Source: an uncultured bacterium (lineage in GTDB: Bacteria > Myxococcota_A > Bradymonadia > UBA7976 > VGTA01). Taken from it: a stretch of 64,000 nucleotides of DNA. Position 1 is the first letter of the stretch. Each line of letters opens with the position of its first letter. The position numbers were made by a program, and so were the translations under genes. The notes beneath the pieces were generated by a model. That model did no database searches. It was not told where the DNA came from and worked only from the letters and a program-made list of their open reading frames with translations. Positions 16,004-26,176 of the stretch are shown here, one piece after another. The stretch spans positions 186,001 through 250,000 of the forward strand of contig CALSSE010000005.1 of NCBI GenBank assembly GCA_943788935.1. Reading direction: 5' to 3'.

Positions 16004-18508
16004 ATGAATCGTTTGTTTATTAGGGCTCTAAAAGTCGGGCTATTGTTTCACCTAATCACACTGTGGATTGGATGCGGTGACTCGAGTGACCTCTACACAG
16101 CAGAGCAGACAACGATTCCTAGAGAACAGCAGGGTGAAGACGAGTCGGTTAGCGGTAAACGTGATGACATTAATGCTAACGATCTCCCAGGGGGAAATGA
16201 CGAAAAAGTTGAGCCTATTCATGCTCTTTATCTGACCAATTATATGAATCGTTGGCATGATTATGAGACGCAACAGCAAGATCTGATCGATGGCTTGAGT
16301 CGCCTCCTTAAAATAGAATTCCATCTAGTCGGGAAGGATGCTGAAGATACGCTCACCCTGATGGAGGCTCCTCAGTTTGGCATGGGCTATGATGTGATCA
16401 TTTACAACATGTGTTTCGCAGATGACTTTAATCTTGAGCGGATCAATAATATTATCAGCCAAACTCGAGACGCAGGTATCCCGGCAGTATTGTTACACTG
16501 CACCATGCACAGCTTCCAACAGACCTCTCCCAGCTATCCCGAACATGAGCTAGAGCTAAGAGTCGCAGAGTTAGATTGGGCCGAAACGCACCCCGAAGTT
16601 GACTTTCCTTATTGGTGGCGTTTCACAGGCGTAGACACCCTATCACATGATTGGTCTCGTGAGCTGACCGCAACTCGCGTAGAGGGAGAACATCCGCTAG
16701 TACTCGGTGCTCCTCAGGACATTCAACTTACCAAAGATGAACTATACCGGGTCATTAAGATTAAAGAGGGAGTGACTCCCCTCTATGTAGCCTACAGTCG
16801 AGAGAGTCGACGAGAGCACTTAGTCGCCTGGATACATGAAGTTGGCGCTGGGCAGGTATTAGCGACAACCCTTGGACACAACCATCATACTACCCAAAAC
16901 ACTTCATATCATCGACTTATCGCCAATGGGATAGCACAGCTCACTGGACGTCTCGATATCAATGGTCTACCCGATGCTTCATCACAGGGTTCATTGCCAA
17001 CCCCAAACTATCAAGCGACCGTGACTTGTCAGCCTTCCGATGTGTTCTACCCTCAAAATATTGCTCAGCTACAAGAGATCGTGAGTGACGCTTGGGAGAG
17101 GAACCGATCACTCAAAGTGATCAGCGTTCCTCAGTCCAACAGTAATAGTGAATTTATATGTCCTGAACATGGAGGAATACTCATCAACCTCGGTCGAATG
17201 AATCAAGTCCTTAACCTCGATGAAGAACGAATGACCGTCACCGTACAACCTGGAGTTCGAGCTTTTGAGCTCTCTGCATATCTTCATGAATATGACTTAG
17301 CGATTCCCGCCATGCCCGATTATACAGGCGTAAGTATTGCGGGAGGAATCGCCACTTCAGCCCATCACTCTTCTCTCAAGTTTGCTACGGGTATGGCTGA
17401 TATGGTCGAGTCACTGCTCGTCGTAGATGGAAGAGGTGAGCTGAGGCGTCTTGAAGGCGCTGAAGCTGCCGCCGCTGCTGTACACCTTGGTATGCTTGGT
17501 ATTGTTGTAGAGATCACTCTTAACGTCGAGCCTCAGTTTAAACTCCAATATGGCTTTGAAAAAGGGAGGGATGACGAGCTTGAGAATCATATCGAGGAGA
17601 GTGTCCGCGCCCATGATTATGCTCGTGTGATGTGGTTTGCGGGTAATGGGCGCTACGTACTCGATTATTATGATCGTGTTGACCCCTCAGAACCGGGCAA
17701 CTCTAAACATAACGTTTGGACCAGTACCGGTAGTGTTTTTCGCTTTGTGGGCGATTTGCCATACCGTGTTTTGAATCGAGCGCCACTTCGTGTGCAATGT
17801 GACAGCGCTTTACTTAGATCCAAAATTTGGACCCCTCCTTTAAATGTAAAAAACTCATCGGGTGCCCGCCCTGTTGGGTGGTCACATGAGATGCTTGGAT
17901 CAGAGTGTAGCTCTGGCACATGTCCTTGGGATACAGACTCTGTGCGAAGCAGAACGATGGAAGCCTCCTTTCCACTGAGTCAGCTCTCGTCATGGATGTC
18001 CGATGTACGGGCCATTATAGAACAGAATAGAGCGTGTTTCCCAATACTCGGTATCTATCTCCGCTTCTCTCAGGCTTCGGATCGTTGGTTAGGATTTAAC
18101 TATGGTGAAGATGTTATCTCTTTCGAGATTCATATCCCAAAAATCGCTGCTGAGACCTACCATGAGAGATCAGCAGATGTTTATGATGAGATTATGCAGA
18201 TGACTCTTAGCCGCTATCATGCTCGCCCGCATTGGGGAAAAAACTCAAGCCCTATATTCATGGGAATAGGGGCCAAGCAGTATCCTCGTTGGGATGACTT
18301 TGTAAAACTTAAGCGAGAAATAGACCCCAAAAGTCTCTTTGAAAATAAGCTATGGAGACAACTTAATCTTAACGCTCCATTGCCTACTTACCCAGGCTGC
18401 GCTATGGCTCGAGACTGTATTTGTGAAGAAGATAGTCACTGCGGAGATCGTTATCGTTGCGCTCCAGGCGGGTACTACACCGCTGCTCGAGTCTGCCGTG
18501 AAGACTGA
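16004..18508 (+). CDS. Lipoprotein fusing a ThuA-like domain to an FAD-linked sugar-lactone oxidase (ALO-type)
   Basis: 834 residues. The signal peptide ends at LWIGC (Cys24). Residues about 70-315 match ThuA-like domains (PF06283): ALYLTNYMNRWHDY, YDVIIYNMCFADDF, VLLHCTMHSF, WWRFTGVDTLSHD and GQVLATTLGHNHHT. Residues about 340-510 form an FAD-binding PCMH domain (LINLGRMNQVLNLD, VTVQPGVRAFEL, VSIAGGIATSAHHSS). The C-terminal part ends with the ALO signature RPHWGKN and IDPKSLFENKLWRQL. In place of the GHS motif with covalently bound His of many family members it has PQSNSNS, so flavin is probably not covalently bound. A Cys-rich tail (C..C.C) follows. The substrate is probably a sugar or lactone; the surface location is inferred. 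Confidence 0.85.
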   Translation: MNRLFIRALKVGLLFHLITLWIGCGDSSDLYTAEQTTIPREQQGEDESVSGKRDDINANDLPGGNDEKVEPIHALYLTNYMNRWHDYETQQQDLIDGLSRLLKIEFHLVGKDAEDTLTLMEAPQFGMGYDVIIYNMCFADDFNLERINNIISQTRDAGIPAVLLHCTMHSFQQTSPSYPEHELELRVAELDWAETHPEVDFPYWWRFTGVDTLSHDWSRELTATRVEGEHPLVLGAPQDIQLTKDELYRVIKIKEGVTPLYVAYSRESRREHLVAWIHEVGAGQVLATTLGHNHHTTQNTSYHRLIANGIAQLTGRLDINGLPDASSQGSLPTPNYQATVTCQPSDVFYPQNIAQLQEIVSDAWERNRSLKVISVPQSNSNSEFICPEHGGILINLGRMNQVLNLDEERMTVTVQPGVRAFELSAYLHEYDLAIPAMPDYTGVSIAGGIATSAHHSSLKFATGMADMVESLLVVDGRGELRRLEGAEAAAAAVHLGMLGIVVEITLNVEPQFKLQYGFEKGRDDELENHIEESVRAHDYARVMWFAGNGRYVLDYYDRVDPSEPGNSKHNVWTSTGSVFRFVGDLPYRVLNRAPLRVQCDSALLRSKIWTPPLNVKNSSGARPVGWSHEMLGSECSSGTCPWDTDSVRSRTMEASFPLSQLSSWMSDVRAIIEQNRACFPILGIYLRFSQASDRWLGFNYGEDVISFEIHIPKIAAETYHERSADVYDEIMQMTLSRYHARPHWGKNSSPIFMGIGAKQYPRWDDFVKLKREIDPKSLFENKLWRQLNLNAPLPTYPGCAMARDCICEEDSHCGDRYRCAPGGYYTAARVCRED

Positions 18509-18541
18509 TCGCTTGACGCCCCATCGCTTGACGCCCCATCG
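18507..18541. repeat. 15-bp tandem repeat beginning at the ThuA/ALO stop codon
   Basis: The unit atcgcttgacgcccc occurs twice and then a third partial copy (atcga). The first copy overlaps the final A of the stop codon of the preceding gene. Confidence 0.9.
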
Positions 18542-19253
18542 ATGAGTGTGGGCGGGTCGGACAAGGAGAACCGAAAGGCGTTAGGAAAAACACCTCTGAG
18601 AAAAACACCTCTGAGACCTTTCCAACCGTGATCCAAATTGAAAATCGACAACGCCCTCTCGTAATTTATCTTGAGACCAAGTAGGGATGCAGTAAGAACC
18701 AGAGGGACATACCCTCCGACTCATTCGTTTAGTCTTCACTCTTTGAGTAAAGTTTGGCGTGCGAAAACATCGAATTTGAACTGTAACGATGTTAGCCATG
18801 TGTGACGCTCTCTGTTAATTTCATGCTGATGATTTTATGTACTTTGACGATCCCACACATCTTCAAAACTCTGCCTCATTAACGAAGTCTGTTGTAGTGA
18901 TCCCCTGTTCAATCAATGGTTTAACAAGGTTAACAAGATGACAGCCTAACTAACAAGGCGGAAGCCTAACTAACAAGATGGCAGTCTATTATTTAACTCA
19001 TCTAAACCGTCAGCTTAGGCCCCAACAAAAGTATGGCTTTAACAGACTCAGGCCTAACGACGACGTGATAAGTGGCCCAAATGTGTGATTGATAGCGCAA
19101 GTGATGAGGCGTATGACATGTTCAAATCATATGACATGCCACATCGACCACTTATTAAATATAATTCTGAAAATTATCTACTACACACTTACATACTTAA
19201 ACTTGTATGAGTCTTCATTCAAAATGATCTTTGCATTTATATTTATATTTATT
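18509..19253. other. Long intergenic region with several small tandem repeats; no convincing gene
   Basis: Two copies of a 15-bp unit (gaaaaacacctctga) lie at about 18584-18614. A degenerate ~20-bp unit (taacaagatgacagcctaac-like) is repeated three times at about 18926-18985. A 72-residue minus frame (18581-18799) has Cys/Arg-rich content and no family resemblance; it is probably not a gene. The right end, from about 19140, is AT-rich like the next gene. Confidence 0.5.
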
Positions 19254-19787
19254 TCAAACAAATACAAAAATAACCATAGTAAACATAATGATCACGATGG
19301 GTATACTGATTAAAGTAACTACTGTAGGTTTGAGGACCGGTTTAGAGGATGATGAGGTAGAACTTTGTCTTAAACGGTTAATCATGGGAGCAACAAGTAA
19401 CTCGGATGCAATTATTGCATATAAAGGGGTCAGTAATGCAACTGCCATAGCTGGTCCGATTGATGATGGATCGTCCATATTACTTAACATACTAACAAAA
19501 CCGACTAATAATCCGATTACACCGCTTCCTGAAATAGTCAAACGGAGTGTTGAGAGAACCTCCTGATAATGATTCGATAATTGTTGATTAATCTTTACCC
19601 CTCTAATAGAAATCACAATTGCATTAACTAAGTCGATGTGGTGATGATATGCAAGAGTAAAGAAAAGTGGAATAAGCGTGACAAAAGCTAAACTACTCAA
19701 ATCAATAAATGCCGATATATTTGAGCTCATGCTTATAGCAACGATAAGTGAAAAACATCCAAATATAAAATGTAAAAAGCGCAACAT
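19254..19787 (-). CDS. Orphan MotA/TolQ/ExbB-like membrane protein
   Basis: 177 residues with four membrane segments: two at the N-terminus (FLHFIFGCFSLIVAISM and LSSLAFVTLIPLFFTLAYH), one in the conserved block and a C-terminal one (VVTLISIPIVIIMFTMVIFV). Residues about 85-140 (STLRLTISGSGVIGLLVGFVSM, NMDDPSSIGPAMAVALLTPLYAII, ELLVAPMINRLR) match the MotA family core, where Pro and hydroxyl residues line the proton path. It is shorter than MotA (about 250-290) and lacks a MotB partner next door, so stator function is unproven. The DNA is AT-rich. Confidence 0.7.
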   Translation of the reverse strand: MLRFLHFIFGCFSLIVAISMSSNISAFIDLSSLAFVTLIPLFFTLAYHHHIDLVNAIVISIRGVKINQQLSNHYQEVLSTLRLTISGSGVIGLLVGFVSMLSNMDDPSSIGPAMAVALLTPLYAIIASELLVAPMINRLRQSSTSSSSKPVLKPTVVTLISIPIVIIMFTMVIFVFV

Positions 19788-19991
19788 ATATTCTCCTTTT
19801 GTTTATTAGCCGATAGAGAGATCTTTTATTAGTTACGGTAAAACAAACGAGTTCTTTAGCTGACCTCCATATGTTTATGATGGTATGGCCTTGGTACATC
19901 AGTCAGGGCTAAGTATCTTTAGTGAGTTCTGTAAATCCTTAGAGAACATAAGTTACCAATCAGCACTGCATATCTAGAACCGAAGAGAGCT

Positions 19992-21047
19992 CTAGAGCCA
20001 ATAGTACATACGCAAGTCTTCTTCAAACTGATGAATCGTCATATCGGGACGCATAGCGCGAAGATTGTCGCTTAATTCGACCATAGCCGCCTTTGACTCT
20101 TCTACACGAGCGCCGCTATCTGGCTCAGAGTTGAAACCGCGAGGTAAAGTCACTTCCTTTAGCTTTGGAAAAGAAGCGATCATGTCAATATCTAACGCTA
20201 CAGGGCATCGGAACAGGTTGAGTACTTCCAAATGAGGATGAGCTCGAAGAGCTTCAGGCAAGGCAAGTAGACGACTACAACTCGAAAGATTGAGCTCACG
20301 AAGCTCTGTTAATTCACTGATCTCATCACTGATCGCGATGAGTGATGAGCAGTTCTCAAGGTCTAATTTCTCTATTTTTGGCACTGCACTCAAACCGTCG
20401 AGTACAGTAAAGTCGTTGTAACCGATAGAAAGGTCGAGGGTGTTTGGAAAATGACTCAAGTCAGGTGTCGCCTCTAGGCTTAGATCCCACACATGCAACT
20501 CGGTCGTGGCTGAGTCCAACCCTTGAACGGCCTTAGCAAACCGCTTGTTCGCTTTCGCTCGAATTTTTTCTGGGATAGGGGCTCGTCCATACATAATATC
20601 GATAGCTGTCTCAAAATGCTTTGCTGCTTCCGAGGAAATGGCGACTTGTCGATCAAACAATTGCTCAATGTGCTCTTGTTTACCTTCACCCACTTGATCA
20701 AGCCAAGGCTTCCATGGTTTAGGCAGTGGCTTTAATGAGGAATACTGCTCTTCAGATACATCAAAGATATACCCTCCCAAAGCCCTCTCTTTTGCCGAGT
20801 TACTCGGTTTGAAGAGAGCATCATGATTGTGCTTACTAGGATCCCAGAAGCCTAAGAGTTTATGTGGTATAAATGCAGTCCCTAAGTCCTTTGGCTTGAT
20901 GGTGTTCAACAACGGCATGCCTACTCGGCGGCGCACTATTGCATCATGGCGTGCCCTGCTGCCCTTTGGGAATGTCTCTGGCGAGATCCCCCCTGTGAGT
21001 GTTTCCCATAACCAACGGTCCATTCTGCCTTCAAATGCGATCAACAT
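19992..21047 (-). CDS. Leucine-rich-repeat protein with unrecognised N-terminal domain
   Basis: 351 residues, no signal peptide, probably cytoplasmic. Residues about 185-310 contain LRRs: LHVWDLSLEATPDLSHFP, LDLSIGYNDFTVLDGLSAVP, IEKLDLENCSSLIAISDEI, LRELNLSSCSRLLALPEAL, LEVLNLFRCPVAL and LKEVTLPRGF. The first ~180 residues (LIAFEGRMDRWLWETLTGG, PLLNTIKPKDLGTAFIPHKLLGFWDPSK) do not match a family I know. LRRs mediate protein binding. Single gene; the start is the ATG at 21047. Confidence 0.75.
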   Translation of the reverse strand: MLIAFEGRMDRWLWETLTGGISPETFPKGSRARHDAIVRRRVGMPLLNTIKPKDLGTAFIPHKLLGFWDPSKHNHDALFKPSNSAKERALGGYIFDVSEEQYSSLKPLPKPWKPWLDQVGEGKQEHIEQLFDRQVAISSEAAKHFETAIDIMYGRAPIPEKIRAKANKRFAKAVQGLDSATTELHVWDLSLEATPDLSHFPNTLDLSIGYNDFTVLDGLSAVPKIEKLDLENCSSLIAISDEISELTELRELNLSSCSRLLALPEALRAHPHLEVLNLFRCPVALDIDMIASFPKLKEVTLPRGFNSEPDSGARVEESKAAMVELSDNLRAMRPDMTIHQFEEDLRMYYWL

Positions 21048-21330
21048 AGCTCACCTCTCAGTTACTTACCTATTCGGGGGGAATTTTTGACATCGATTCC
21101 ATGTCGGGTGCTAATTCTTTACGCTTTATCTTTAACTTACTATAATTAAAGAATCAATAATGACACTTGAAGGCGGCATCATGATCTATGTCTGATCATG
21201 GCATCTCCTCGACCAACAGAAAAACACGTCTTCTTTACAGACAATCATCTCTGAAGGAGGGTCTCATTTATCAGATATTTTCTACACTCATCCAGAGTGC
21301 CCATTATTTCCCAACGAACAGAGCGATCAG

Positions 21331-22143
21331 TCAGCTCCCAATTTGACACTCAAAGCAAGCATATAGCTTTCGATTCCCTACTGATCGAGTCTCAACTGGC
21401 GACTCACATTTTAGACAAGTTGAATGCCCATAGATCATCAGTGATTCGCTTCTCTTTCCCTTCGCGATATGATCTTCTGCGGAGGCTTTATCGAGGGTAG
21501 TGATAATCTGGTCTGCCTTTACTCCCAAGGCCAACCACCACATCGCTGTATGCCAAAGATCTCGAGCAGTCGACGCTTTAATCTCATTTGCAGGCGTGAG
21601 GGGATTGATACGATGTTCAAAAAGTAGCTCTGCCCGGTATATATTTCCAAGTCCGGCGATTACCTTCTGATTCAGAAGCGCAGCGGCGATGGGGATTCTT
21701 CGCTTTGCGAGCCTTTCGATGAAAAGCTCAACATCTCCGTCGTCTCTGAGCGGATCGGGACCAAGTTGGGAGCATTTCTGCTTGACCTCATCAGCCGTTA
21801 AGACCTCACAACACGTCGGACCAGAGAGGTCTAGAATATGAGTCTCGCTCTGTATTCTTAATCGACAATTTGGACTCACAATCGCTTGATGCTCGATATT
21901 TCGTGAACGAAACTTACCATATAGCCCGAGGTGAATATGTATGAATGCATCAGAGGTATCTGAGAGTATGTAGCGATGGAAGAGGTGCTTGCCATGCGCA
22001 GATGCGGAGTGGAAGATAGATTGGTTTAATGCTTGGGCACCGTCACGAAAACGTCCTTGAGGTGAGGATAGATCTACACGCTTGCCCCGAAACCACTCTT
22101 CATGATCTTTGGCCATTCTATGGATGGTATGTCCCTCTGGCAT
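21331..22143 (-). CDS. nei: Fpg/Nei family DNA glycosylase (endonuclease VIII-like)
   Basis: 270 residues, the usual length. It starts MPEGHTIHRMA, with the catalytic Pro2 and Glu3 of the family. Residues about 50-57 (SAHGKHLF) contain the conserved beta-hairpin Lys. The helix-two-turn-helix segment (AAALLNQKVIAGLGNIYRAELLF, about 155-177) is well conserved. The C-terminal zinc finger is complete: CLKC near 245 and CFEC near 264. The MPEGHTIHR start is typical of the Nei branch rather than classical Fpg. The enzyme removes oxidised bases and cuts the DNA by beta/delta elimination in base-excision repair. Single gene. Confidence 0.93.
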   Translation of the reverse strand: MPEGHTIHRMAKDHEEWFRGKRVDLSSPQGRFRDGAQALNQSIFHSASAHGKHLFHRYILSDTSDAFIHIHLGLYGKFRSRNIEHQAIVSPNCRLRIQSETHILDLSGPTCCEVLTADEVKQKCSQLGPDPLRDDGDVELFIERLAKRRIPIAAALLNQKVIAGLGNIYRAELLFEHRINPLTPANEIKASTARDLWHTAMWWLALGVKADQIITTLDKASAEDHIAKGKRSESLMIYGHSTCLKCESPVETRSVGNRKLYACFECQIGS

Positions 22144-22512
22144 CTGTTCTCCTATGTCTACTTATAGATTAACCAACCATTTATGGATGCTGCTGATCAT
22201 AGAAGCGATGCGTCACCACGCATGAAGGTTCGCGAATTAAGAAGTTTAAGAAGATCTCTAAGAAGGTCTCTAAGGAGGTCGCTCTCTCTGTTTTTATAAG
22301 CGAAGTAACTCTTGTGGTTCAACTACCGACTTGGGGTCTCATGGAGTGACATTAACTCTGCAATATCTAGTGTAAGTTATCATTCCATATTGTAAATAAA
22401 AGCTGGGAATCGATCGCTTGCCTAATAAATGCCAATGACATTTAAGCACTTAAAAAACTTTACCTACCACCGTGTCACCACCGTATCACAACCGTGTCAC
22501 CTAGTCAGCCGT
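22144..22512. other. Intergenic region with short repeats; no gene seen
   Basis: It contains degenerate ctaagaaggtct-type units at about 22243-22282 and three copies of an 11-bp unit (accgtgtcacc or accgtatcaca) at about 22470-22501, next to the stop of the DUF1552 gene. No reading frame of note. Confidence 0.5.
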
Positions 22513-23817
22513 TCAAGCTCTGATGGACAGCGGCTGCATCGTGGACGCGATCTCCTCGTCCCCCCAGTTCGTGATCCCTGGTATATTGAGGAGATCGAAG
22601 AGATCAACGTGTAGGTCAGACATAGGACGTCGACCATCATTAATCTCCATGCCAAACTTCAGGTCAGAGCCTGAGCCACATAATAATGTAGGGATGTTGT
22701 CGGTTGTATGTTGATCTCCATCCGACATATCAGAACCATACATCACCAATGTAGAGTCCATGAGGTTAGCTGCTTTAAGCTCGGTGAGCAGGTGCGCGAG
22801 TAAACCTGTATGGATCGTATTCATCCCTCGCAAACGAGTGATTAATGGACCCTCTCCTCGATTATGAGCGCACCCATGATGACCGGGACCTCCTCCTAGG
22901 ATCTCTGCACACTGTAAGTCTGATGAGCTCGGGCCATACATAAAGGTCGAGGTGTTCACGAGTCCACACTGCATGGCGAGGACAACCATACGATTCATGA
23001 GCTCATAGCGTTGCACATAATGGGTCTGAGCGTTGGCGAAATCTTGTGTCGGACGAGGTTCATTCGGCTCACATCCTATATCGACGGCCTCGAGCTGCTG
23101 TTCCACTTCACGCACCGTATTCATATAGGTCGATAACACAGGACGATAGGCCTCGGGGAGATCAGAGGACAAGCGCTCAGCGTCACGATATACAAAGTCT
23201 AGGATACTTTTTTTCTTAGCATGTAAATGACGCACCTGATCAGCATCTCCATTATCAAACCCAAAGATCTTATCGAACATTTGACGAGGGTCTCCAATGG
23301 GAGATCGAAAGGTATCATCTGTCTGCCATGAGATGCGATTAAGGTAGTCATTTGAATAACCGGGGTGATCATTCAGAGGATGCACATGGTAATAGGGGGC
23401 CCCTACCTCTAAAGAGCGTATTGAGGTTGGGTAATGATCTGCGACGATTTGGTCGAGTGACTTACCACATTGGGCGACTGCAGCATTCCCTAGGACAATC
23501 CTACGACATGATAAGAAACCGGCACAGTTTTGCCAATGAGGATCAATCCCTCGGATGCCGTTGTGCAACCCTCGAATAATCATGGTGTTATTACGGTGAC
23601 CCGCTGCCACAAGCGGAGCGAGCGCTTCATCGAAGTTCCAATTACCATTGGTAGAATTCGGCATGTGGGCGCCGTTTGGGAAGAAGACCCCGATAAATCG
23701 ATTCCGGCCGGGGACTTGAGCGCTCCCAAGAGAAGGGACGAGCTGAGAGATTAAAGGTAATGTTAGGCCTCCGCCTAGCACACGTAAAACTGATCGGCGG
23801 TCAGGATTGAAGATCAT
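22513..23817 (-). CDS. DUF1552 protein with twin-arginine signal
   Basis: 434 residues. The N-terminus has RRSVLRVLGGGLTLPLISQL, a twin-arginine signal usual for this family. The body matches DUF1552 (PF07586): RNRFIGVFFPNGAHMP, NTMIIRGLHNGI, HWQNCAGFLSC, SLDQIVADHYPT, SLEVGAPYY, and near the C-terminus HHGCAHNRGE, LLAHLLTELKAANLMDSTLVMYGSDMSDGDQHTTDNIPTLLCG. The last segment recalls sulfatase-like or DUF1501-like metal enzymes. The biochemical function is unknown. It follows the DUF1592 gene by 48 bp on the same strand; the two families are constant partners in Planctomycetes and Myxococcota and probably form an export-dependent pair. Confidence 0.92.
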   Translation of the reverse strand: MIFNPDRRSVLRVLGGGLTLPLISQLVPSLGSAQVPGRNRFIGVFFPNGAHMPNSTNGNWNFDEALAPLVAAGHRNNTMIIRGLHNGIRGIDPHWQNCAGFLSCRRIVLGNAAVAQCGKSLDQIVADHYPTSIRSLEVGAPYYHVHPLNDHPGYSNDYLNRISWQTDDTFRSPIGDPRQMFDKIFGFDNGDADQVRHLHAKKKSILDFVYRDAERLSSDLPEAYRPVLSTYMNTVREVEQQLEAVDIGCEPNEPRPTQDFANAQTHYVQRYELMNRMVVLAMQCGLVNTSTFMYGPSSSDLQCAEILGGGPGHHGCAHNRGEGPLITRLRGMNTIHTGLLAHLLTELKAANLMDSTLVMYGSDMSDGDQHTTDNIPTLLCGSGSDLKFGMEINDGRRPMSDLHVDLFDLLNIPGITNWGDEEIASTMQPLSIRA

Positions 23818-23865
23818 GGTGTCTCCGTCTGAGCAAGTGAAGTGAGGAAGGCATCAATCGCTAGG

Positions 23866-26004
23866 TCATGGAGGAGAGCGCTCCGGCTGATCTACATGAG
23901 CGATTTGAGTGATCAAGCAACGTTCATCACCGCGGGGGGCGCGGTGTAGTCCATAGGCGAAGAGTTTCTCAGCGACACAGAGTTGATAAGAATCTGATCC
24001 GCTGATAAGCGATTTGAGCTCATCAGGATTACCCACAGAGTTACCATTAAAGTCAAAACTGTGGCCTATGGGGCTTCCATCAGGATAGGTCTCCCGCCAC
24101 CTCCCTTCGGCATCAAAGTGCTCAAGAGCGAGTCCTAGTGGATCCATTTGAGAGTGACAGCCCAAACATCGGTCAGTGCTCTCCCGGTGCAGCTGCATAC
24201 GCTCATTCAAAGGGAGTTCAGGATCGATGAACTCTGCGGTGGCAGCGATCTCTTCAAGCGTCGCGGGGTCTAGGGGAGGGATCGTTGAGCACAATGTACG
24301 ATTTAAGGCGTATATACCGCGATGAATGACTCTCCTAAAATCAGACCCTGACGCGCCTGAAGTGAGGAAGTGACCCTGCTCAAATAAGCCTCCACGTTCA
24401 TTGGTCATGATCTGAGTAGGGCCCGCTTCAAGGTCAATAGACGCCAAGCCATAGTGTTCAGCTAAGAGCCCATTGACAATGGTGAACCCCGGCTCTAGGA
24501 GTCGCATTGCCGGCAAGTCATCATTGAGTATCGCCGCAAATACATGGTGAGCCTCTTCACGCATTGACCTCGCCAGAGAGGTCTCTTCTTCAGTGAGATG
24601 ACCACGAAAGTCTAGCCATTGTCCTCCAAAGTTCTCAACGAACCGCGCGCTGTCTTCTCTGAGAATCCGACTGGCTTGTACCGCGAGATCGGCATCGCTC
24701 AAAGGACTTGTGGCCGCTAAATACCACAGCGCGTCATCTGGGAACGACCCTCGGAAGAAGAGCGCTAGTCGAGAGGCGCGTCGGTAACTCTCTTCATCTG
24801 GCCGAGTGCCCCCCGGCACGAATTCTGGTTTGTATTGTACGTGAGGTGATAAGAGCGCTGCTTGTAGCGTGGATTTAAGTCCTTCCATAAAAGACCCAGC
24901 GATGCCAGTTTGCTCAGCGGAGACAACGACCTCCTCAAAAACTGTTTTAAGATCGTCCAATTCTTCCGGTCTAAGCGGACGACGCCAAGCTCGACTCGCG
25001 ACACGATTAACAACCTCAGATCCACATGTCGCCCAATCGAGGCCTGTTGTTGTGATCGTAGGCTCAAGGGTGAGCACAGCGTTAAGCGCGGTGCTGTCCC
25101 ATGAGTTATTGCCATTTCGTCTAATGATAAAGTCAACAAACTCACCGCTGCGTACATTGACTGAGAGATCAAAGGAGACAGAAGCTCCTCCGTTAACGAT
25201 CACTTCTTGGAACACGAGCCCATTGCCCATGCGAATTTCAGCTGTAATCCCATCTCCCCCCCCTGGGTCTCCATCCGCGATACTCCCTTGAAGAGTCACT
25301 TCCCCGTCAACAGGAGCGGTCCAACGACGTATAACATCGACTGAAATCCCAGGGTGAAGCCCCGTACGCCATATAAAGATCCCGGCATCAGTGTTCGACC
25401 TCCATCGCTGAGGGCCGGGGTCATAGATGAGAGGGTTTTCAGCATAATCTAAGTAGCTCCAACAATCGGCTCCCTGTTGACTAGAAAATTGTGCGCCAGC
25501 ATCATAGATGGAATGAAGTGGGCAGAGCGGTGTTTGCTCCACAGGTTCCGGACAAGACGCCATGAGGTCAGGAGTGTTCACCAATAGCTCAGCCACAGCC
25601 TCGGTAGTGCGCAGCTGCTCTTCTAACGTTTGGGCATCGATACGAGACTCTGTCATATGGTCAAAGCCACGCACCTGTGCCAAAGGAGTCCATTGAGCGA
25701 AGAGACCAGTGTCGATAGGGGTCAGCGCGAGATCGGAGTAGAGGCGCCATATCTCATGATTTGATGACCGGGGTAGGATGGGCACAGATTCAGCGACAGG
25801 TTCACAGAGGTCCGGAGTGGCCATGTGACCAGAGAGAGAGGGGTCATTACTCTCTGTACCTGCTGACGCCGAATAGGGGTCTTCAAAAGGAGAGCCCGAC
25901 TGCACTATTGAGGTCTCCTCCCCGCCGCGAGATGGTTCTTTTGGCGCACACCCTACGACAAAAAATAGTGTCCACCAGAGAACAGGCGTGGTCGAGAATT
26001 TCAT
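23866..26004 (-). CDS. DUF1592/DUF1588/DUF1585 cytochrome-like lipoprotein
   Basis: 712 residues. The signal peptide ends at FFVVGC (Cys19). After a linker and an N-terminal helical segment, residues about 220-320 form a beta domain (SVDVIRRWTAPVDGEVTLQGS, DGITAEIRMGNGLVFQE). Then come DUF1595 (NRVASRAWRRPLRPEELDDL), DUF1592 (RLALFFRGSFPDDALWYLA, VENFGGQWLDFR), DUF1588 (GSDFRRVIHRGIYALNRTLC, STDRCLGCHSQMDPLGLALEHFD) and DUF1585 (DSYQLCVAEKLFAYGLHR). CLGCH is a c-type haem-binding motif. These proteins are thought to be surface oxidases or planctomycete-type cytochromes; no reaction is established. It lies directly upstream of the DUF1552 gene. Confidence 0.92.
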   Translation of the reverse strand: MKFSTTPVLWWTLFFVVGCAPKEPSRGGEETSIVQSGSPFEDPYSASAGTESNDPSLSGHMATPDLCEPVAESVPILPRSSNHEIWRLYSDLALTPIDTGLFAQWTPLAQVRGFDHMTESRIDAQTLEEQLRTTEAVAELLVNTPDLMASCPEPVEQTPLCPLHSIYDAGAQFSSQQGADCWSYLDYAENPLIYDPGPQRWRSNTDAGIFIWRTGLHPGISVDVIRRWTAPVDGEVTLQGSIADGDPGGGDGITAEIRMGNGLVFQEVIVNGGASVSFDLSVNVRSGEFVDFIIRRNGNNSWDSTALNAVLTLEPTITTTGLDWATCGSEVVNRVASRAWRRPLRPEELDDLKTVFEEVVVSAEQTGIAGSFMEGLKSTLQAALLSPHVQYKPEFVPGGTRPDEESYRRASRLALFFRGSFPDDALWYLAATSPLSDADLAVQASRILREDSARFVENFGGQWLDFRGHLTEEETSLARSMREEAHHVFAAILNDDLPAMRLLEPGFTIVNGLLAEHYGLASIDLEAGPTQIMTNERGGLFEQGHFLTSGASGSDFRRVIHRGIYALNRTLCSTIPPLDPATLEEIAATAEFIDPELPLNERMQLHRESTDRCLGCHSQMDPLGLALEHFDAEGRWRETYPDGSPIGHSFDFNGNSVGNPDELKSLISGSDSYQLCVAEKLFAYGLHRAPRGDERCLITQIAHVDQPERSPP

Positions 26005-26176
26005 AACATCTCCATGATAGTGGGCTCATGATAGTGGGCTCTATATATCGCACTCTGTATATCGCACTCTGTATATCGCACAGATACATCGATCAATGCT
26101 TACCAAATTAAATATAGCTTTAAGGTGATTAAATAAAAAGCTCTGAGCTTGATGTACCCTTAGCTTTACATATAGT

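Noticed and set aside
18581-18799. 72-residue minus-strand ORF
   Set aside because: Its end is made by a tandem repeat and it has no family resemblance or ribosome site.
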